Assembly (NCBI GenBank): GCA_029556615.1
Contig: JAKQDD010000021.1
Coordinates: 1 to 62,002 of the forward strand
Reading direction: 5' to 3'
DNA length: 62,002 bases
Origin: Verrucomicrobiota bacterium
GTDB taxonomy: Bacteria; Verrucomicrobiota; Verrucomicrobiia; Limisphaerales; J093
Shown here: positions 16,927 to 27,144 of the stretch, piece after piece
How positions within the stretch are numbered: position 1 is the first letter of the stretch
How the letters are laid out: each line of letters begins with the position of its first letter
Notes under the pieces: generated by a model
What the model was told of the DNA's origin: nothing
The model's input: the letters and a program-made list of their open reading frames with translations, nothing else
Database searches by the model: none
Made by a program: the position numbers and the translations under genes

Positions 16927-18684
16927 TTACGAGGCTGGGCTGTTGGCTTCGAGGGCCGCTTGGCGCCAGGCGAGGATCCGGTCGAGGGCTTCCTCGGCTT
17001 TGACGGCTGTCATGGAACCGCCCCGGGGTTTGAGTTCGACCTCGCCGCGGGCCATGGACTTCTCGCCGAGCCCGACGCGGAGGGGGAAGCCGATCAGATC
17101 GGCGTCCTTGAACTTCACTCCGGGCCGATCGTCGCGGTCGTCGAGGATGACATCGACGCCGCGGGCGGTGAGGCCGGCGTAGAGGCGTTCTGCGGTTTGC
17201 ATGCAGGGGTTGTCTGGTTGTACCGACAGGGGGGTGATACAGACCTCGCAGGGGGCGACACTGACAGGCCAGAGGATGCCGTCCTTGTCATGGCATTGTT
17301 CGATGATGGCCTGGACGGTGCGGGTCACGCCGATGCCGTAGCAGCCCATGATGCAAGGGTGTTGGCGGCCGGATTCGTCGAGGAACAGGGCGTTGAGTTT
17401 CTCGCTGTACTTGGTGCCGAGCTTGAAGACGTGACCGACCTCGATGGCCCGCTGGACTTTGAGGGGCCGGGCGGTGACGGTGCAGAGTTCGCCGGGGGCG
17501 ACGGTGCGGAGGTCGGCCCATCGGGCGACCTGGATATCGCGCTGGAGATTGACGTGGCGCAGGTGGAACCCGTCGCGGTTGGCGCCGGTCGTCATGCCGG
17601 CGCCGCCGCGCAGGGCCAAGTCGGCGTAGACCGGCAATTCCGCGGCAGGCCCGCGGAGCGTGGTGTGGACGGCGCCGAGGCTGCCGGGGCGTGCGCCGAG
17701 GACGGCGGCGATTTCGTCGGCTTCGGCGGCCCGGAACTGGTTCGTGCCGAGGAAGCCGGTCAATTTGGCCTCGTTCAGCGTATCGTCGCCGCGGAGGAGC
17801 AGGAGGACGAGGCGGCTTTCGACGAGGTAGACGAGGGTTTTGATCTGGCCTTCGGGGCGGACGCCATAGGGGGGCTGGCTGAGGGCATCGATGGTGAGGA
17901 CGCCGGGGGTGGGGAAGGGTTCCGGGGCCGGGCCGGTGTCGGTGCAGGGGAGGGGCACGAGGGGGCCTTGGCTGGCGGCCTTTTCGATGTTGGCGGCGTA
18001 CTGTCCGGACTCGCAGTAGACGACTTCGTTTTCGCCGGTATCGGCGGGCACCATGAACTCGTGGGAGAACTTGCCGCCGATCACGCCGGTGTCGGCCTCG
18101 ACCGGCAGGGCGCGGAGGCCGCAGCGGCGGAAGATGCGGGTATAGGCGTCGTACATGGCCTGGTAACTGGCCTGGGCCGCCTCGTCGGTCGAGTCGAAGC
18201 TGTAGGCGTCCTTCATGATGAACTCCTTGGCTCGCATGAGGCCGAAGCGGGGCCGGATTTCATCGCGGAACTTGGTTTGGATCTGGTAGAAGTTCCTGGG
18301 GAGCTGGCGGTACGAACTGAACTCGTTGGCGACGAGGGTGGTGATGACCTCCTCGTGGGTGGGGCCGAGGAGCCACTCTTTGTTGGCGCGATCGCGGACC
18401 TTGTAGAGGACGTCGCGGGCGCTGACGTAGCGGCCGCTCTGCTGCCAGATGTCCGGCGGTTGGAGGGCCGGCATGAGGACTTCGATGGCGCCCGCCCGGT
18501 CCATTTCCTCGCGGATGATCCTCTCGACCTTGCGGAGGGCGCGCAGGCCCATGGGGAGGAAGGTGTAGAGGCCTCCGGTCAGTTTGCGGACGAGTCCGGC
18601 GCGGAGGAGGAGCTGATGCGACACGATCTCCGCCTCGGCGGGGGTTTCCTTGAGAGTGGGGATGAAGGTCTGGGTCCAGCGCAT
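16927..18684 (-). CDS. proS: Prolyl-tRNA synthetase (bacterial type)
   Basis: A 585-residue class II synthetase. Motif 1 region GGLYTFLPMGLRALRKVE, motif 2 RDEIRPRFGLMRAKEFIMKD and motif 3 GCYGIGVTRT near residue 450 are visible. An insertion of about 180 residues between motifs 2 and 3 is the editing domain of bacterial-type ProS, which clears Ala-tRNA-Pro. A C-terminal anticodon-binding domain follows. ATG at 18684 (MRWTQTFIPTLKE). It is monocistronic on the minus strand. Confidence 0.95.
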   Translation of the reverse strand: MRWTQTFIPTLKETPAEAEIVSHQLLLRAGLVRKLTGGLYTFLPMGLRALRKVERIIREEMDRAGAIEVLMPALQPPDIWQQSGRYVSARDVLYKVRDRANKEWLLGPTHEEVITTLVANEFSSYRQLPRNFYQIQTKFRDEIRPRFGLMRAKEFIMKDAYSFDSTDEAAQASYQAMYDAYTRIFRRCGLRALPVEADTGVIGGKFSHEFMVPADTGENEVVYCESGQYAANIEKAASQGPLVPLPCTDTGPAPEPFPTPGVLTIDALSQPPYGVRPEGQIKTLVYLVESRLVLLLLRGDDTLNEAKLTGFLGTNQFRAAEADEIAAVLGARPGSLGAVHTTLRGPAAELPVYADLALRGGAGMTTGANRDGFHLRHVNLQRDIQVARWADLRTVAPGELCTVTARPLKVQRAIEVGHVFKLGTKYSEKLNALFLDESGRQHPCIMGCYGIGVTRTVQAIIEQCHDKDGILWPVSVAPCEVCITPLSVQPDNPCMQTAERLYAGLTARGVDVILDDRDDRPGVKFKDADLIGFPLRVGLGEKSMARGEVELKPRGGSMTAVKAEEALDRILAWRQAALEANSPAS

Positions 18685-18825
18685 GGGATGAGGCAGGGTG
18701 AATTGGGGCAGGGATTCCGGGCAAGCGTTCTTACGAAGGGAATGTTGGGGGTGGTGACGGTCAGTCGCTTTGCAGCCCGCCTGCGGGGCGGGGCCCGCCG
18801 GTGACCGACCGCGGCGGCAGGAGGG

Positions 18826-19581
18826 TCATTTCACCGTGTTCACCAAGGGTGAAAGCCCCTGGATGCGGACTTCGAGACGATCGCCCGACTCGATGGGTCC
18901 GACACCGCTTGGAGTGCCCGTGAGGATGATATCGCCGGGCAGCAGGGTCATGTTCGTCGAGATGAAACTGACCAAGTGAAAACAGTTGAAGATCAACTGG
19001 CTGGTGTTGGAGTTCTGGCGCAGCTGACCGTTTTGGAAGAGCTGGATCGTCAGATCGTGCGGGTCGATCTTGGTTTCGACATACGGCCCCAACGGCGTGA
19101 AGGTGTCGAAGGACTTGCAGCGTGCCCACTGGCTTTCCGCGGCCTGGATGGTCCGGTCGCTGACATCCTGGGCGGCGGTATACCCAAAGATGTAGCGGGC
19201 GGCTGCGGCCGGGGTGACGTTCCGCACCCGGCGTCCGATCACGATCGCGAGTTCGGCTTCATAGTCCACCCGGTGCGTTGGGAACGGGATCTCGATCTTG
19301 CTGCCATCGGGCACGAGGGAGGTCGTGGCCTTCAGCCAGAACAGGGGTTCCTTGGGCACCGGCTTGCCCGATTCGCGGGCGTGATCCGCGTAGTTCAAGC
19401 CGACCGCGATGATCTTCGAGGGGACAACCGGCACCAGGGTCTTGAGACCTTTGACTGGGACCGGCTTCTTCTCGAAGGAGGGCGAGCCGTAGACATCGCC
19501 CAGGAGGCGGAACAACTCGCCGTCCACGACCTTGGCGTAGAAGATGTCGTCACCCTTCTGAAATCGACCGATGGCTGCCAT
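18826..19581 (-). CDS. Fumarylacetoacetate hydrolase-family protein
   Basis: A 251-residue protein of the FAH/HpcE fold. IIAVGLNYADHARESG near residue 57, VDYEAELAIVIG near 108 (metal-binding Glu residues), DVSDRTIQ and LLPGDIILTGTPSGVG are typical of family hydrolases and isomerases acting on 2-keto acids. The exact substrate is unknown; aromatic or sugar-acid breakdown is usual. ATG at 19581. It lies just upstream of proS on the same strand and is divergent from the sialidase-like gene at 19862. Confidence 0.85.
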   Translation of the reverse strand: MAAIGRFQKGDDIFYAKVVDGELFRLLGDVYGSPSFEKKPVPVKGLKTLVPVVPSKIIAVGLNYADHARESGKPVPKEPLFWLKATTSLVPDGSKIEIPFPTHRVDYEAELAIVIGRRVRNVTPAAAARYIFGYTAAQDVSDRTIQAAESQWARCKSFDTFTPLGPYVETKIDPHDLTIQLFQNGQLRQNSNTSQLIFNCFHLVSFISTNMTLLPGDIILTGTPSGVGPIESGDRLEVRIQGLSPLVNTVK

Positions 19582-19636
19582 ACCAGTAACGCCAGTTTAA
19601 CGAAGGCCGCCTGATGCGGCAAGCGCGAATTCCCCG

Positions 19637-19662
19637 CCCGGATCCTCGCCGAACGCCTGCGG
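19637..19662 (+). repeat. CGGATCCTCGCC repeat, copy 2
   Basis: CCCGGATCCTCGCCGAACGC then CTGCGG, as in the copies at 1604, 48214 and 54482. It lies in the 280-bp divergent region between the FAH gene and the sialidase-like gene, where no convincing promoter was found. Confidence 0.65.
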
Positions 19663-19861
19663 CATGGAGGTTCGGAATCGGCCCCCGGACGACTTGACAT
19701 GGTCCAAGCAGCCCTTGGGATCGCATCTTCAGTATTGACCCTTGGATTGCAGGGGTTTCTCTGATTGGATTTGCAGATCGCGAGCGGCCGGGCCATGACG
19801 AACGACGAGAGCCTGATGAGGTTCGAATGTGACTGTCTGCGCGCGAGGACCCCAACGAACC

Positions 19862-22033
19862 ATGAACCTGCATTTGCCTGCCCATTCTCACCGGCGTGTC
19901 CTGCTCGTTGCTGCCATGCTGCTGGCGCCTTGCTGGCTGGCACGCGCCCTCGCTGGCGAACTGCCCGCCGAAGGCTCGCTCGGAGCCTTCCTCGGCGAAC
20001 CGAGGTTCGCGATGCAGCCGGTCTATGCCAAAGACCGGTTCCCGAACCTCGTCGTTGCGCTCGACGGCACCGTGCTGGCGTTTTTCAACGGCGTGAAGGT
20101 GCGGCGAAGTGGGGACGGGGGCGCGACGTGGGGCGAGGAGGTTCTTGTGGGCAGGGGTTTCATGGGTGGCGGCGTGACGGTGGATGAAACCACCGGCGAA
20201 ATCCTTGCGTTCGTTGAGGAGAAGCATCCGCCGGCGCCGCTGACGGTGTATGGGTCGAAGGACCAGGGCCAGACCTGGCAGCCGCGGGAGACAGTCATCA
20301 AGGGCAATCAAGCCGGCAACGTCCCCGCCATGCACATGAACGAGCACGGCGTCACGCTCCGCTTCGGTCCGCACCGGGGCCGCCTGCTGCGTCCGAGCCG
20401 CTGGTATGCCCAGGCGAATTATCCGCCCGAGAATTTTCCCACTCACTACACCGACGCGATCTACAGCGATGATGGCGGCAGAACCTGGCAGGCGAGCGAG
20501 CCGTTCCCCAAGATGGGCACGGGTGAGGCCACCCTCGCTGAACTCTCCGATGGCCGAATCTACTACAACACCCGGCGCCACTGGGCGCCGAAGGGCGAGA
20601 ACCCGCGCCGTCGCTGGACCGCCTGGAGTCACGATGGCGGTGCGACGTGGACGAACGCGGTCATGAGCGAGGTGCTGCCCGACGGGGACCAGGACCGGGA
20701 TTACGGTTTGATGGGCGGTCTCGTGCGGTTGCCGGTGGCGGGCCGCGACATCCTCGTCTTCAGCAACATTGAAAGCCCCGCCGGCCGGAAAGGCGGCACT
20801 GTCTGGGCGAGCTTCGACGGCGGCACCACCTGGCCCTTGAAGCGCCGCATCGCGGAAGGCGGCTTCGGCTATTCCTCGGTCAACGCGGGCCGGCCCGGGA
20901 CGCCCAGCGAGGGTTGGGTCTACGTCATGTTCGAGAACGGCGGGGCCGGCGCCAGCGTGGCGCGGTTCAATCTCCGTTGGCTGCTGGCAGGCGAACGGAC
21001 CGGCGACGGTGCCGTGCCGCGTTGGGCTGCCGGCGATGCCTCCGCGCCGTCCACGCCGCCAGCCTCCACGCCGGCGCCGCTGTATCGGGACCCGGTCTAT
21101 GACGGCGCGGCGGACCCCGTGCTCGTGTGGAATCCCGCGCGCGAGTCCTGGTGGATGCTCTACACGCAGCGCCGCGCCAAGCTCGACCTGCCGGGTGTCG
21201 CGTGGTGTCACGGCTGCGAGATTGGCGTGGCCGAATCGCAGGACGCGGGCCTGAGCTGGAGCTACCTCGGGCAGCTGCCGTTGTCACATCCCGATCCCGG
21301 CTACTCCTTCTGGGCGCCGGATGTCGTTCGCGACGAGTCGGGCACGTTTCATTTGTTCGTGACGTATGTGCCCGGGGACGGCGACAGGAAGATTGACTGG
21401 GCTGGCGACCGTTACCTGTTTCAATACAGGTCGGCCGACCTGTGGACCTGGGACTTCGTGCAGCGCATCCCGGCCACCTCGGACCGGTGCATTGACCCGA
21501 CGGTCTTCCGCCGCCCGGATGGCACTTGGCGCCTGTGGTATAAGGACGAGGGCCGCCGCTCGGAGACCCTGGCGCTGGACAGCCGTGATCTGCGGACCTG
21601 GACGCCGGCCAGCGACCCCGGGGTCTCGAGGCTGTACGGCGAGGCCCCGAAGGTGTTCAGCCTCGGCGGCGCTTATTGGATGTTGAAGGATCCCGACTCA
21701 GGCTTGGATGTCTACTGCTCGACAAACCTGAGCACCTGGACCTATCAGGGCAAAATCCTGGACATTCCGGGTCGGCGGAATGACGACGGGTCGATCGGCA
21801 AGCACCCCGACGTGGTCGTGGCGGGCGAGCGCGGTTGCATCATCTACTTCACCCATCCGCACGGGCAGAGATTCCCCTCGGTGGACAACAAGATGCCGCT
21901 GGCCGCCAAGCGCAGTTCTCTTCAGGCCGCGGAACTGGAGGTGCGCGACGGCCGGCTGGTGGTGGACCGTGACAGGCCGTTTCGCATCCAGCTTCCCACG
22001 CCACCCGCGACAGCAGCGGCAGGCGTACCGTGA
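19862..22033 (+). CDS. Secreted sialidase-like protein fused to a second glycosidase-like propeller
   Basis: A 723-residue protein. A signal peptide (RRVLLVAAMLLAPCWLARALAG) is followed by a first domain (about 35-385) with five Asp boxes of the S-x-D-x-G-x-T-W type (for example SDDGGRTWQ, SHDGGATWT, SFDGGTTWP), as in exo-alpha-sialidases (GH33-like). The second domain (about 410-700) with YRDPVYDGAADPVLVW, FWAPDVVRDESGTFHLFVTY and CIDPTVFRRPDGTWRLWYKD resembles five-bladed GH43/GH32-type propellers. A linker rich in Pro, Ser and Thr joins them. The ATG at 19862 starts the signal peptide. The stop overlaps the next gene by 4 bp. Codons favour GGC/GCC, unlike the fab operon. Confidence 0.75.
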   Translation: MNLHLPAHSHRRVLLVAAMLLAPCWLARALAGELPAEGSLGAFLGEPRFAMQPVYAKDRFPNLVVALDGTVLAFFNGVKVRRSGDGGATWGEEVLVGRGFMGGGVTVDETTGEILAFVEEKHPPAPLTVYGSKDQGQTWQPRETVIKGNQAGNVPAMHMNEHGVTLRFGPHRGRLLRPSRWYAQANYPPENFPTHYTDAIYSDDGGRTWQASEPFPKMGTGEATLAELSDGRIYYNTRRHWAPKGENPRRRWTAWSHDGGATWTNAVMSEVLPDGDQDRDYGLMGGLVRLPVAGRDILVFSNIESPAGRKGGTVWASFDGGTTWPLKRRIAEGGFGYSSVNAGRPGTPSEGWVYVMFENGGAGASVARFNLRWLLAGERTGDGAVPRWAAGDASAPSTPPASTPAPLYRDPVYDGAADPVLVWNPARESWWMLYTQRRAKLDLPGVAWCHGCEIGVAESQDAGLSWSYLGQLPLSHPDPGYSFWAPDVVRDESGTFHLFVTYVPGDGDRKIDWAGDRYLFQYRSADLWTWDFVQRIPATSDRCIDPTVFRRPDGTWRLWYKDEGRRSETLALDSRDLRTWTPASDPGVSRLYGEAPKVFSLGGAYWMLKDPDSGLDVYCSTNLSTWTYQGKILDIPGRRNDDGSIGKHPDVVVAGERGCIIYFTHPHGQRFPSVDNKMPLAAKRSSLQAAELEVRDGRLVVDRDRPFRIQLPTPPATAAAGVP

Positions 22034-25002
22034 CCCCCCTCTCCTTACCGAGTACGGTGCGGCACGCCCTGGCAGCGCCTTGTTCCGCCCGTCTGATTTG
22101 GGCCCTCGTGCCACTCATCCTCGTGCTGGGCTGGCAGGCGCATGCCGCGGACTTGTACGTATCGGAGGCTGGCAAGGACTCGAATCCGGGCACGGAGGAG
22201 GCACCGCTGCAGACACTCGGGGCTGCTCGTGACGTGGCGCGGCAGTACGCGGGCAAGGAAACGACGACGATCCATGTGGCGGACGGGGTTTACTACCTGC
22301 CCGAGACGTTGGTGTTCGCCACCGCGGATTCCGGCACGGCGCGGCATCCGGTATCGTACCGCGCCGTGAACGAAGGCAAAGCCGTCCTCAGCGGCGGAGT
22401 GAAGCTGGACCTTCAATGGCAGCCGTGGCGGAACGGCATCTCCGTGGCGGCGACGCCTGCCGGGCTGACGATTGACCAGGTGTTTGTCAACGGCCGGTGC
22501 CAGCGGATGGCGCGGTATCCGAATTTCGATCCCGGCAGACCGACCGCCGCCTACCAGGGATATGCCGCCGATGCGACTTCGAGGGAGCGCGCCGCCGGCT
22601 GGGCCGATCCTGCCGGGGGCTACATCCACGCCATGCACATCCACCGCTGGGGCGGCTACCACTATCGCATCACCGGGAAGAACCCCGACGGCTCGCTCGC
22701 CTACGAGGGCGGCTGGCAGAACAACCGCCAGATGGGCATGCACCGGGAGTTCCGGATGGTGGAGAACCTCTTCGAGGAGCTCGACGCTCCCGGCGAGTGG
22801 TTCCACAACGCCGCAAGCAACCAGCTCTATTTCATGCCGGAGCCGGGCACGGATTTGAAGCGGGCGCTTGTGGAAGTGGTTCGGTTGCGGCACCTCGTCG
22901 AATTCAGGGGCAGCGCCACGGCGCCGGTGCGGTTCGTCTCGCTGCAAGGGTTCACGTTCCGTCACGCGGCGCGCACGTTCATGGACAACCGGGAGCCGTT
23001 GTTACGTTCTGACTGGACGATCTATCGGGGCGGGGCGGTGGTACTCACGGGTGCCGAAGACGTTCGCATCCTTGACTGCGAGTATGATCAACCCGGCGGC
23101 AACGCCATCTTCGTGAACCAGTACAATCGTCGCGTCTGGATCAAGGGCTGTCACATTCACGACGCGGGAGCCAGCGGGGTGTGTTTTGTCGGCGATCCCG
23201 CCGCCGTGCGGGATCCGCTGTTTGAATACGGCCAGCGGCAAGACCTAAGGACCATGGATCGCACGCCCGGCCCGAAGACCGACAACCATCCGGCGGGCTG
23301 CGTGGTGGAGGACTGTTTGATCCACGGCATCGGGCGGGTCGAGCGCCAGCCGGCGGGCGTACAGATTTCGATGGCCAGCCGCATCACCGTGCGCGACACC
23401 TCGATCTACGACTGCGCCCGCGCCGGCATCAACATCGGCGATGGCTGCTGGGGCGGGCATCTCATCGAGCGCTGCGACGTGTTCGACACGGTGCTGGAGA
23501 CCGACGACCACGGCTCGTTCAATTCCTGGGGTCGAGATCGCTACTGGGCGAGCCAGCACCGGAACGTGTCCGAGCCCGAGGTGAAGAGGGACCCGGGGCT
23601 TCCGTTCCTGGATGCGGTCGAGCCGGTTGTGCTGCGCGACAGTCGCTGGCGCTGCGATCACGGCTGGGACATTGATCTCGATGACGGTTCCTCGAACTAC
23701 GAGATTTGCAACAACCTGATGCTGGGGGGCGGGCTGAAGTTCCGCGAGGGTTACCGACGCCAAGCGTGGAACAACATTCTGGTGAACAGCGGCTTTCATC
23801 CCCACGTCTGGTTCGACGACAGCGCCAGCGAGTTCACGGGCAACATCGTGATGGTGGCCAGCGCTCCCATCGGCCAGCCGCCGGGGTGGGGGATCTCGGT
23901 GGATACGAACCTGTTCGCCGACGCGGCCGGACTTCGCAGAAGCCGGGCTTCCGGCTCCGACGCCCATTCGATCCACGGCGACCCGATGTTCATGAATCCG
24001 GGGGTCGGTGATTTCCGCGTGCGGGACGGTTCGCCGGCTTTGAAGGTCGGTTTCAGGAATTTCCCGATGGACCAGTTTGGCGTGAAGAAACCTGCGCTCA
24101 AGGCGCTGTCCAGGACGCCGGTGATGCCGGAGCTGAAGATACCCAGCGCCGACCGGCGTGACGCGGCTGGGGGCCGCCGCTTGTTCTGGCTGGGGGCGCT
24201 GCTGCACGGTTTGCAGGGCGAGGAGTTTTCCGCCTTCGGTGTCGGCAAGGAAGAGGGGGGAGTGCAACTCGTCCGCGTTCCCAGCGGCTCGCCGGCCGCC
24301 AGAGCAGGATTTCAAGACAACGACCTGGTGCAGGAGCTGAATGGGCAAAGAGTCTCCCACGCAGGCCAACTTGTCGCCGCCCTCCTCGAGGCCGGCCCGC
24401 AGCCCATCGAGGTGCGCATCATCCGCAACCAGCAGCCGATGGCGATGCGATTGCCGCCGGTGCCATTCCTGCGCGCGGAATCAGCTTCGACCCCCGCTGG
24501 TTTTCGGTCGTTGGTTCCCGAGGCGGGAGAATCCCGCGTGGTGACCGCCAGTCACGAGGTGCACAACGACCCGCTGTCCGTTCTTGCGGATGGCAAGCTG
24601 GCAGAAAGCTACGGCCCGGTTTTCGCGAACGGAGTCGACACGGGCGCCTACAAGATGGATCTCGGGTGGGTGAAACCCGTCCACTCCATCACCTCGTGGT
24701 CGTTCAATCAAAACGGCAACCGGGGCCGCCAGTTCGTCACCCTTTACGGCAGTGACTCGGCCACCGACCCGGGCTGGAACACCCGGGACGCTGCGAGGTT
24801 TACTCCGCTGGGCAGCCTCGACACGGCATCGCTCTCGCAAGACCGCTACACGGCTGCCGCATTATGCGCTCCCGCCGGCCAGACCCTCGGCACGTTCCGC
24901 TGGATCGTCTGGGAATGTGAGCCGGTCAGCCAGCGGATCGAGAACACCGCCTGGCAGGAGTTCGCCGTGCAAGGTCAGAACCGACCAGCAACCGCCGACT
25001 GA
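22030..25002 (+). CDS. Secreted right-handed beta-helix protein with PDZ domain
   Basis: A 990-residue protein starting with GTG in a GTGA overlap with the preceding stop, so the two are probably translationally coupled. Signal peptide near residues 20-40 (LVPLILVLGWQAHA), then DLYVSEAGKDSNPGTEEAPL, typical of beta-helix polysaccharide-degrading proteins (GH141- or lyase-like). Repeated short strands continue to about residue 690. A PDZ-like segment (VQLVRVPSGSPAARAGFQDNDLV) is near 745-805, and a C-terminal beta-sandwich-like part follows. A glycan substrate is likely but not readable. PDZ on a beta-helix enzyme may aid binding or anchoring. Confidence 0.75.
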   Translation: MTPLSLPSTVRHALAAPCSARLIWALVPLILVLGWQAHAADLYVSEAGKDSNPGTEEAPLQTLGAARDVARQYAGKETTTIHVADGVYYLPETLVFATADSGTARHPVSYRAVNEGKAVLSGGVKLDLQWQPWRNGISVAATPAGLTIDQVFVNGRCQRMARYPNFDPGRPTAAYQGYAADATSRERAAGWADPAGGYIHAMHIHRWGGYHYRITGKNPDGSLAYEGGWQNNRQMGMHREFRMVENLFEELDAPGEWFHNAASNQLYFMPEPGTDLKRALVEVVRLRHLVEFRGSATAPVRFVSLQGFTFRHAARTFMDNREPLLRSDWTIYRGGAVVLTGAEDVRILDCEYDQPGGNAIFVNQYNRRVWIKGCHIHDAGASGVCFVGDPAAVRDPLFEYGQRQDLRTMDRTPGPKTDNHPAGCVVEDCLIHGIGRVERQPAGVQISMASRITVRDTSIYDCARAGINIGDGCWGGHLIERCDVFDTVLETDDHGSFNSWGRDRYWASQHRNVSEPEVKRDPGLPFLDAVEPVVLRDSRWRCDHGWDIDLDDGSSNYEICNNLMLGGGLKFREGYRRQAWNNILVNSGFHPHVWFDDSASEFTGNIVMVASAPIGQPPGWGISVDTNLFADAAGLRRSRASGSDAHSIHGDPMFMNPGVGDFRVRDGSPALKVGFRNFPMDQFGVKKPALKALSRTPVMPELKIPSADRRDAAGGRRLFWLGALLHGLQGEEFSAFGVGKEEGGVQLVRVPSGSPAARAGFQDNDLVQELNGQRVSHAGQLVAALLEAGPQPIEVRIIRNQQPMAMRLPPVPFLRAESASTPAGFRSLVPEAGESRVVTASHEVHNDPLSVLADGKLAESYGPVFANGVDTGAYKMDLGWVKPVHSITSWSFNQNGNRGRQFVTLYGSDSATDPGWNTRDAARFTPLGSLDTASLSQDRYTAAALCAPAGQTLGTFRWIVWECEPVSQRIENTAWQEFAVQGQNRPATAD

Positions 25003-25212
25003 CGTTCGCGTCCCAGGCGTCAGGTGCGGATTTCGACTTGCGACGTCAGCTGGTGACGCGTTCCTGGTTTCTTGGGATGAGTTCGCGTGCTAGCGTCGTC
25101 ACGCGGGTCGTCGGTACAGACAAGACAAAGCGGAGGTTGGGCCGCTCGGCGGCGCTGGCCGGGTGCGTCCATGTCGAGCCAAGGATCGCGCAGGCGCGCC
25201 TGAGGGGTTTCT

Positions 25213-27144
25213 TCATGGCGGGCCAGGATTCGAGGTTCGATGGGGATGGGGAACTTCGAAATCGGTGTCGGTGACCCAGCCGGCTTGAAGCGGCTCGCCT
25301 CTCAGGAAACGCTCGTAGAAACCGACGTGCCCCGGACTGGCGTGCCGGTATTGGTCGAAGAGGTCACCCTGGCCGGACATTCGCGGATCCCCTTGCTGCT
25401 TGAGTTCGGCGAAGAGGGCGTTGGTCAACACGGAGCGCGCGGCGGCGGCGGCCGCCGAGGCGGCGAGATTGCGGAGGCAGTCAGGGTCAGCGCGCAGGTC
25501 GTAGAGCTCCTCTGCCGGCCGCAGGCCAAAGCAGAGCGCCCAGTGCGGATCGGCCGGGTTCTTCCGGTGCGCCTCGAGGATGAACGTCTTGGTCGCGCCG
25601 CCGTCGCAGTCGAGATAGCCGGTTTCGGGATTGCCCGCGGGCCAGCGGGTTGGCTCGAAGTTGCAGAGGTAGAGCCAGTCGCCCTGCAGGAGGCCGCGGG
25701 TCGGGTATCCCCAGTCGTGGGGCCGGCCGATGTCGGTTCGTTCCTTGCCGATCAGCACGTGGTTGCGGCCGGCGCTGACGATGCGGGATGTGTCGGCGCA
25801 AAAGATGTCCGTGAGGCTGCGGCCTGGCGACTCGGCCATGCCGGTGTCGGGCCAATTCAGGCCGGCCAAGGCGATGAACGTCGGTGCGAGGTCGATGAAG
25901 CTGATGAAGTCATCCACGATGCGGCCGGGGTTGGCAATGCCGCGTTTCCACATCACGGCGAACGGGACGCGATTGGCGAAGTCGTAGGCGTTGCCTTTCG
26001 CGCGCGGGAACGGCATGCCGTGATCGGAGGTGACCATGACGAGCGTGTTGTCGAGGCTCCGGCGCCTTTCGAGCGTGGCCAACATGCGGCCCAGATGCCG
26101 GTCGAAGTGCTCGACCTCGAACGCGTAATCGAGCATGTCATGGCGCACGGTGTCGTTGTCGGGCCAATAGCCGGGGACACGGTCAATGTCGGAGAGTCGC
26201 TTGGCGCCCCTGGCCACGCCGGAGCCGAATGCATACGGCCGGTGCGGCTCGCTGGCGCCATACCAGAAACACCAGGGCCGGGCCGCGGGCGCGGCGTCGA
26301 GGAAATCCTCGAAGTTCGCGGCGTAGTCGTTGTGGCTGATTCGAGCGGTGGGCGGGGTCGCCATGTGTCGGTTGAAGGCGATACCGGTCATCGCACGCGG
26401 CTGGCCGGCGGCGTTCGTGGCGACCCCTGGCGCCCAGCCCTTCTGGGTATGGCCGACGAACCACCCGTGTTCGGCCAGCGCCTCGCCCCAGGTCTTGAAC
26501 TCCGGGGGGAAGTAGCAGAGGTGGTTTGCCGCGGCCTTGAGCTGCCAGGGGTTGCGGCCGGTGAGAATGCAGGCGCGTGACGGGGCGCACTTTGCGTTGG
26601 GCGTGTAGGCGCGCGTGAACAGCAGTCCCTCGCGCGCGACCCGGTCAAAAGCGGGGGTTTGGATCCACGGCGTGCCATAAGACCCGGCGTGAACGCCCCA
26701 ATCATCGGCGATGGCGAACAGGATGTTGGGCCGCGCGGCGGGTGTCTGGTCCGCCGCCGTGCGCCGCGCGCCGGAGTCAAGCGGGCTGGCGGTGTTTGGT
26801 GGGGCGGCCTGTTGACCCACCGGGGCCGGGGGGCCGCTGCGGCACAGGGACCAGCCGATCCACCCGCCACCGGCTTCGGTGCGGGTCTCGGTACCGCGGC
26901 GCGCGCGGGCTTTGACAGGATAGGTGTTGCCAAAGGAGATCTCCCGCACCCCGGCGGCGCCGAAGTCGCGCTTGACGTCGAGCACGGAGGGGTCGTTGGG
27001 AAAGACGCAGCGTTCGGCGGCGAGTGCGGCGCGCGACGTGGTGTCGAAGCCGAGGTCGGCCGCAAGGAGCACGCTGGCCAGTGGCATCAGCAGGATGGGT
27101 AATCGAATGATGACCATGTTTCCCCGCCAGTTCATTCCATTCAC
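25213..27144 (-). CDS. Secreted sulfatase (type I, FGly)
   Basis: A 643-residue protein. The sulfatase domain begins only near residue 138 ([13 protein letters not shown]). [12 protein letters not shown] near 183 is the C-x-P-S-R site converted to formylglycine by an anaerobic or aerobic activator, and VTSDHGMPF gives further metal ligands. It resembles N-sulfoglucosamine sulfatases (S1_8 type), so sulfated glycans are the likely target. A signal peptide ([20 protein letters not shown]) is followed by about 100 residues not seen in sulfatases, including [14 protein letters not shown]. That stretch recalls the start of pectate-lyase-type proteins and may be a remnant fused in frame. The sialidase/beta-helix genes are convergent with it. 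Confidence 0.8.
   Translation of the reverse strand: MNGMNWRGNMVIIRLPILLMPLASVLLAADLGFDTTSRAALAAERCVFPNDPSVLDVKRDFGAAGVREISFGNTYPVKARARRGTETRTEAGGGWIGWSLCRSGPPAPVGQQAAPPNTASPLDSGARRTAADQTPAARPNILFAIADDWGVHAGSYGTPWIQTPAFDRVAREGLLFTRAYTPNAKCAPSRACILTGRNPWQLKAAANHLCYFPPEFKTWGEALAEHGWFVGHTQKGWAPGVATNAAGQPRAMTGIAFNRHMATPPTARISHNDYAANFEDFLDAAPAARPWCFWYGASEPHRPYAFGSGVARGAKRLSDIDRVPGYWPDNDTVRHDMLDYAFEVEHFDRHLGRMLATLERRRSLDNTLVMVTSDHGMPFPRAKGNAYDFANRVPFAVMWKRGIANPGRIVDDFISFIDLAPTFIALAGLNWPDTGMAESPGRSLTDIFCADTSRIVSAGRNHVLIGKERTDIGRPHDWGYPTRGLLQGDWLYLCNFEPTRWPAGNPETGYLDCDGGATKTFILEAHRKNPADPHWALCFGLRPAEELYDLRADPDCLRNLAASAAAAAARSVLTNALFAELKQQGDPRMSGQGDLFDQYRHASPGHVGFYERFLRGEPLQAGWVTDTDFEVPHPHRTSNPGPP

Noticed and set aside
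16822..18804. Plus-strand open frame of 660 codons opposite proS
   Set aside because: Antisense shadow; composition is Gly/Asp/Glu-rich without domain signature, while proS is unambiguous.
25003..25212. Possible small gene between the beta-helix gene and the sulfatase
   Set aside because: The frame at 25038-25274 has no ribosome site or family similarity and overlaps the sulfatase end; the gap otherwise shows nothing.
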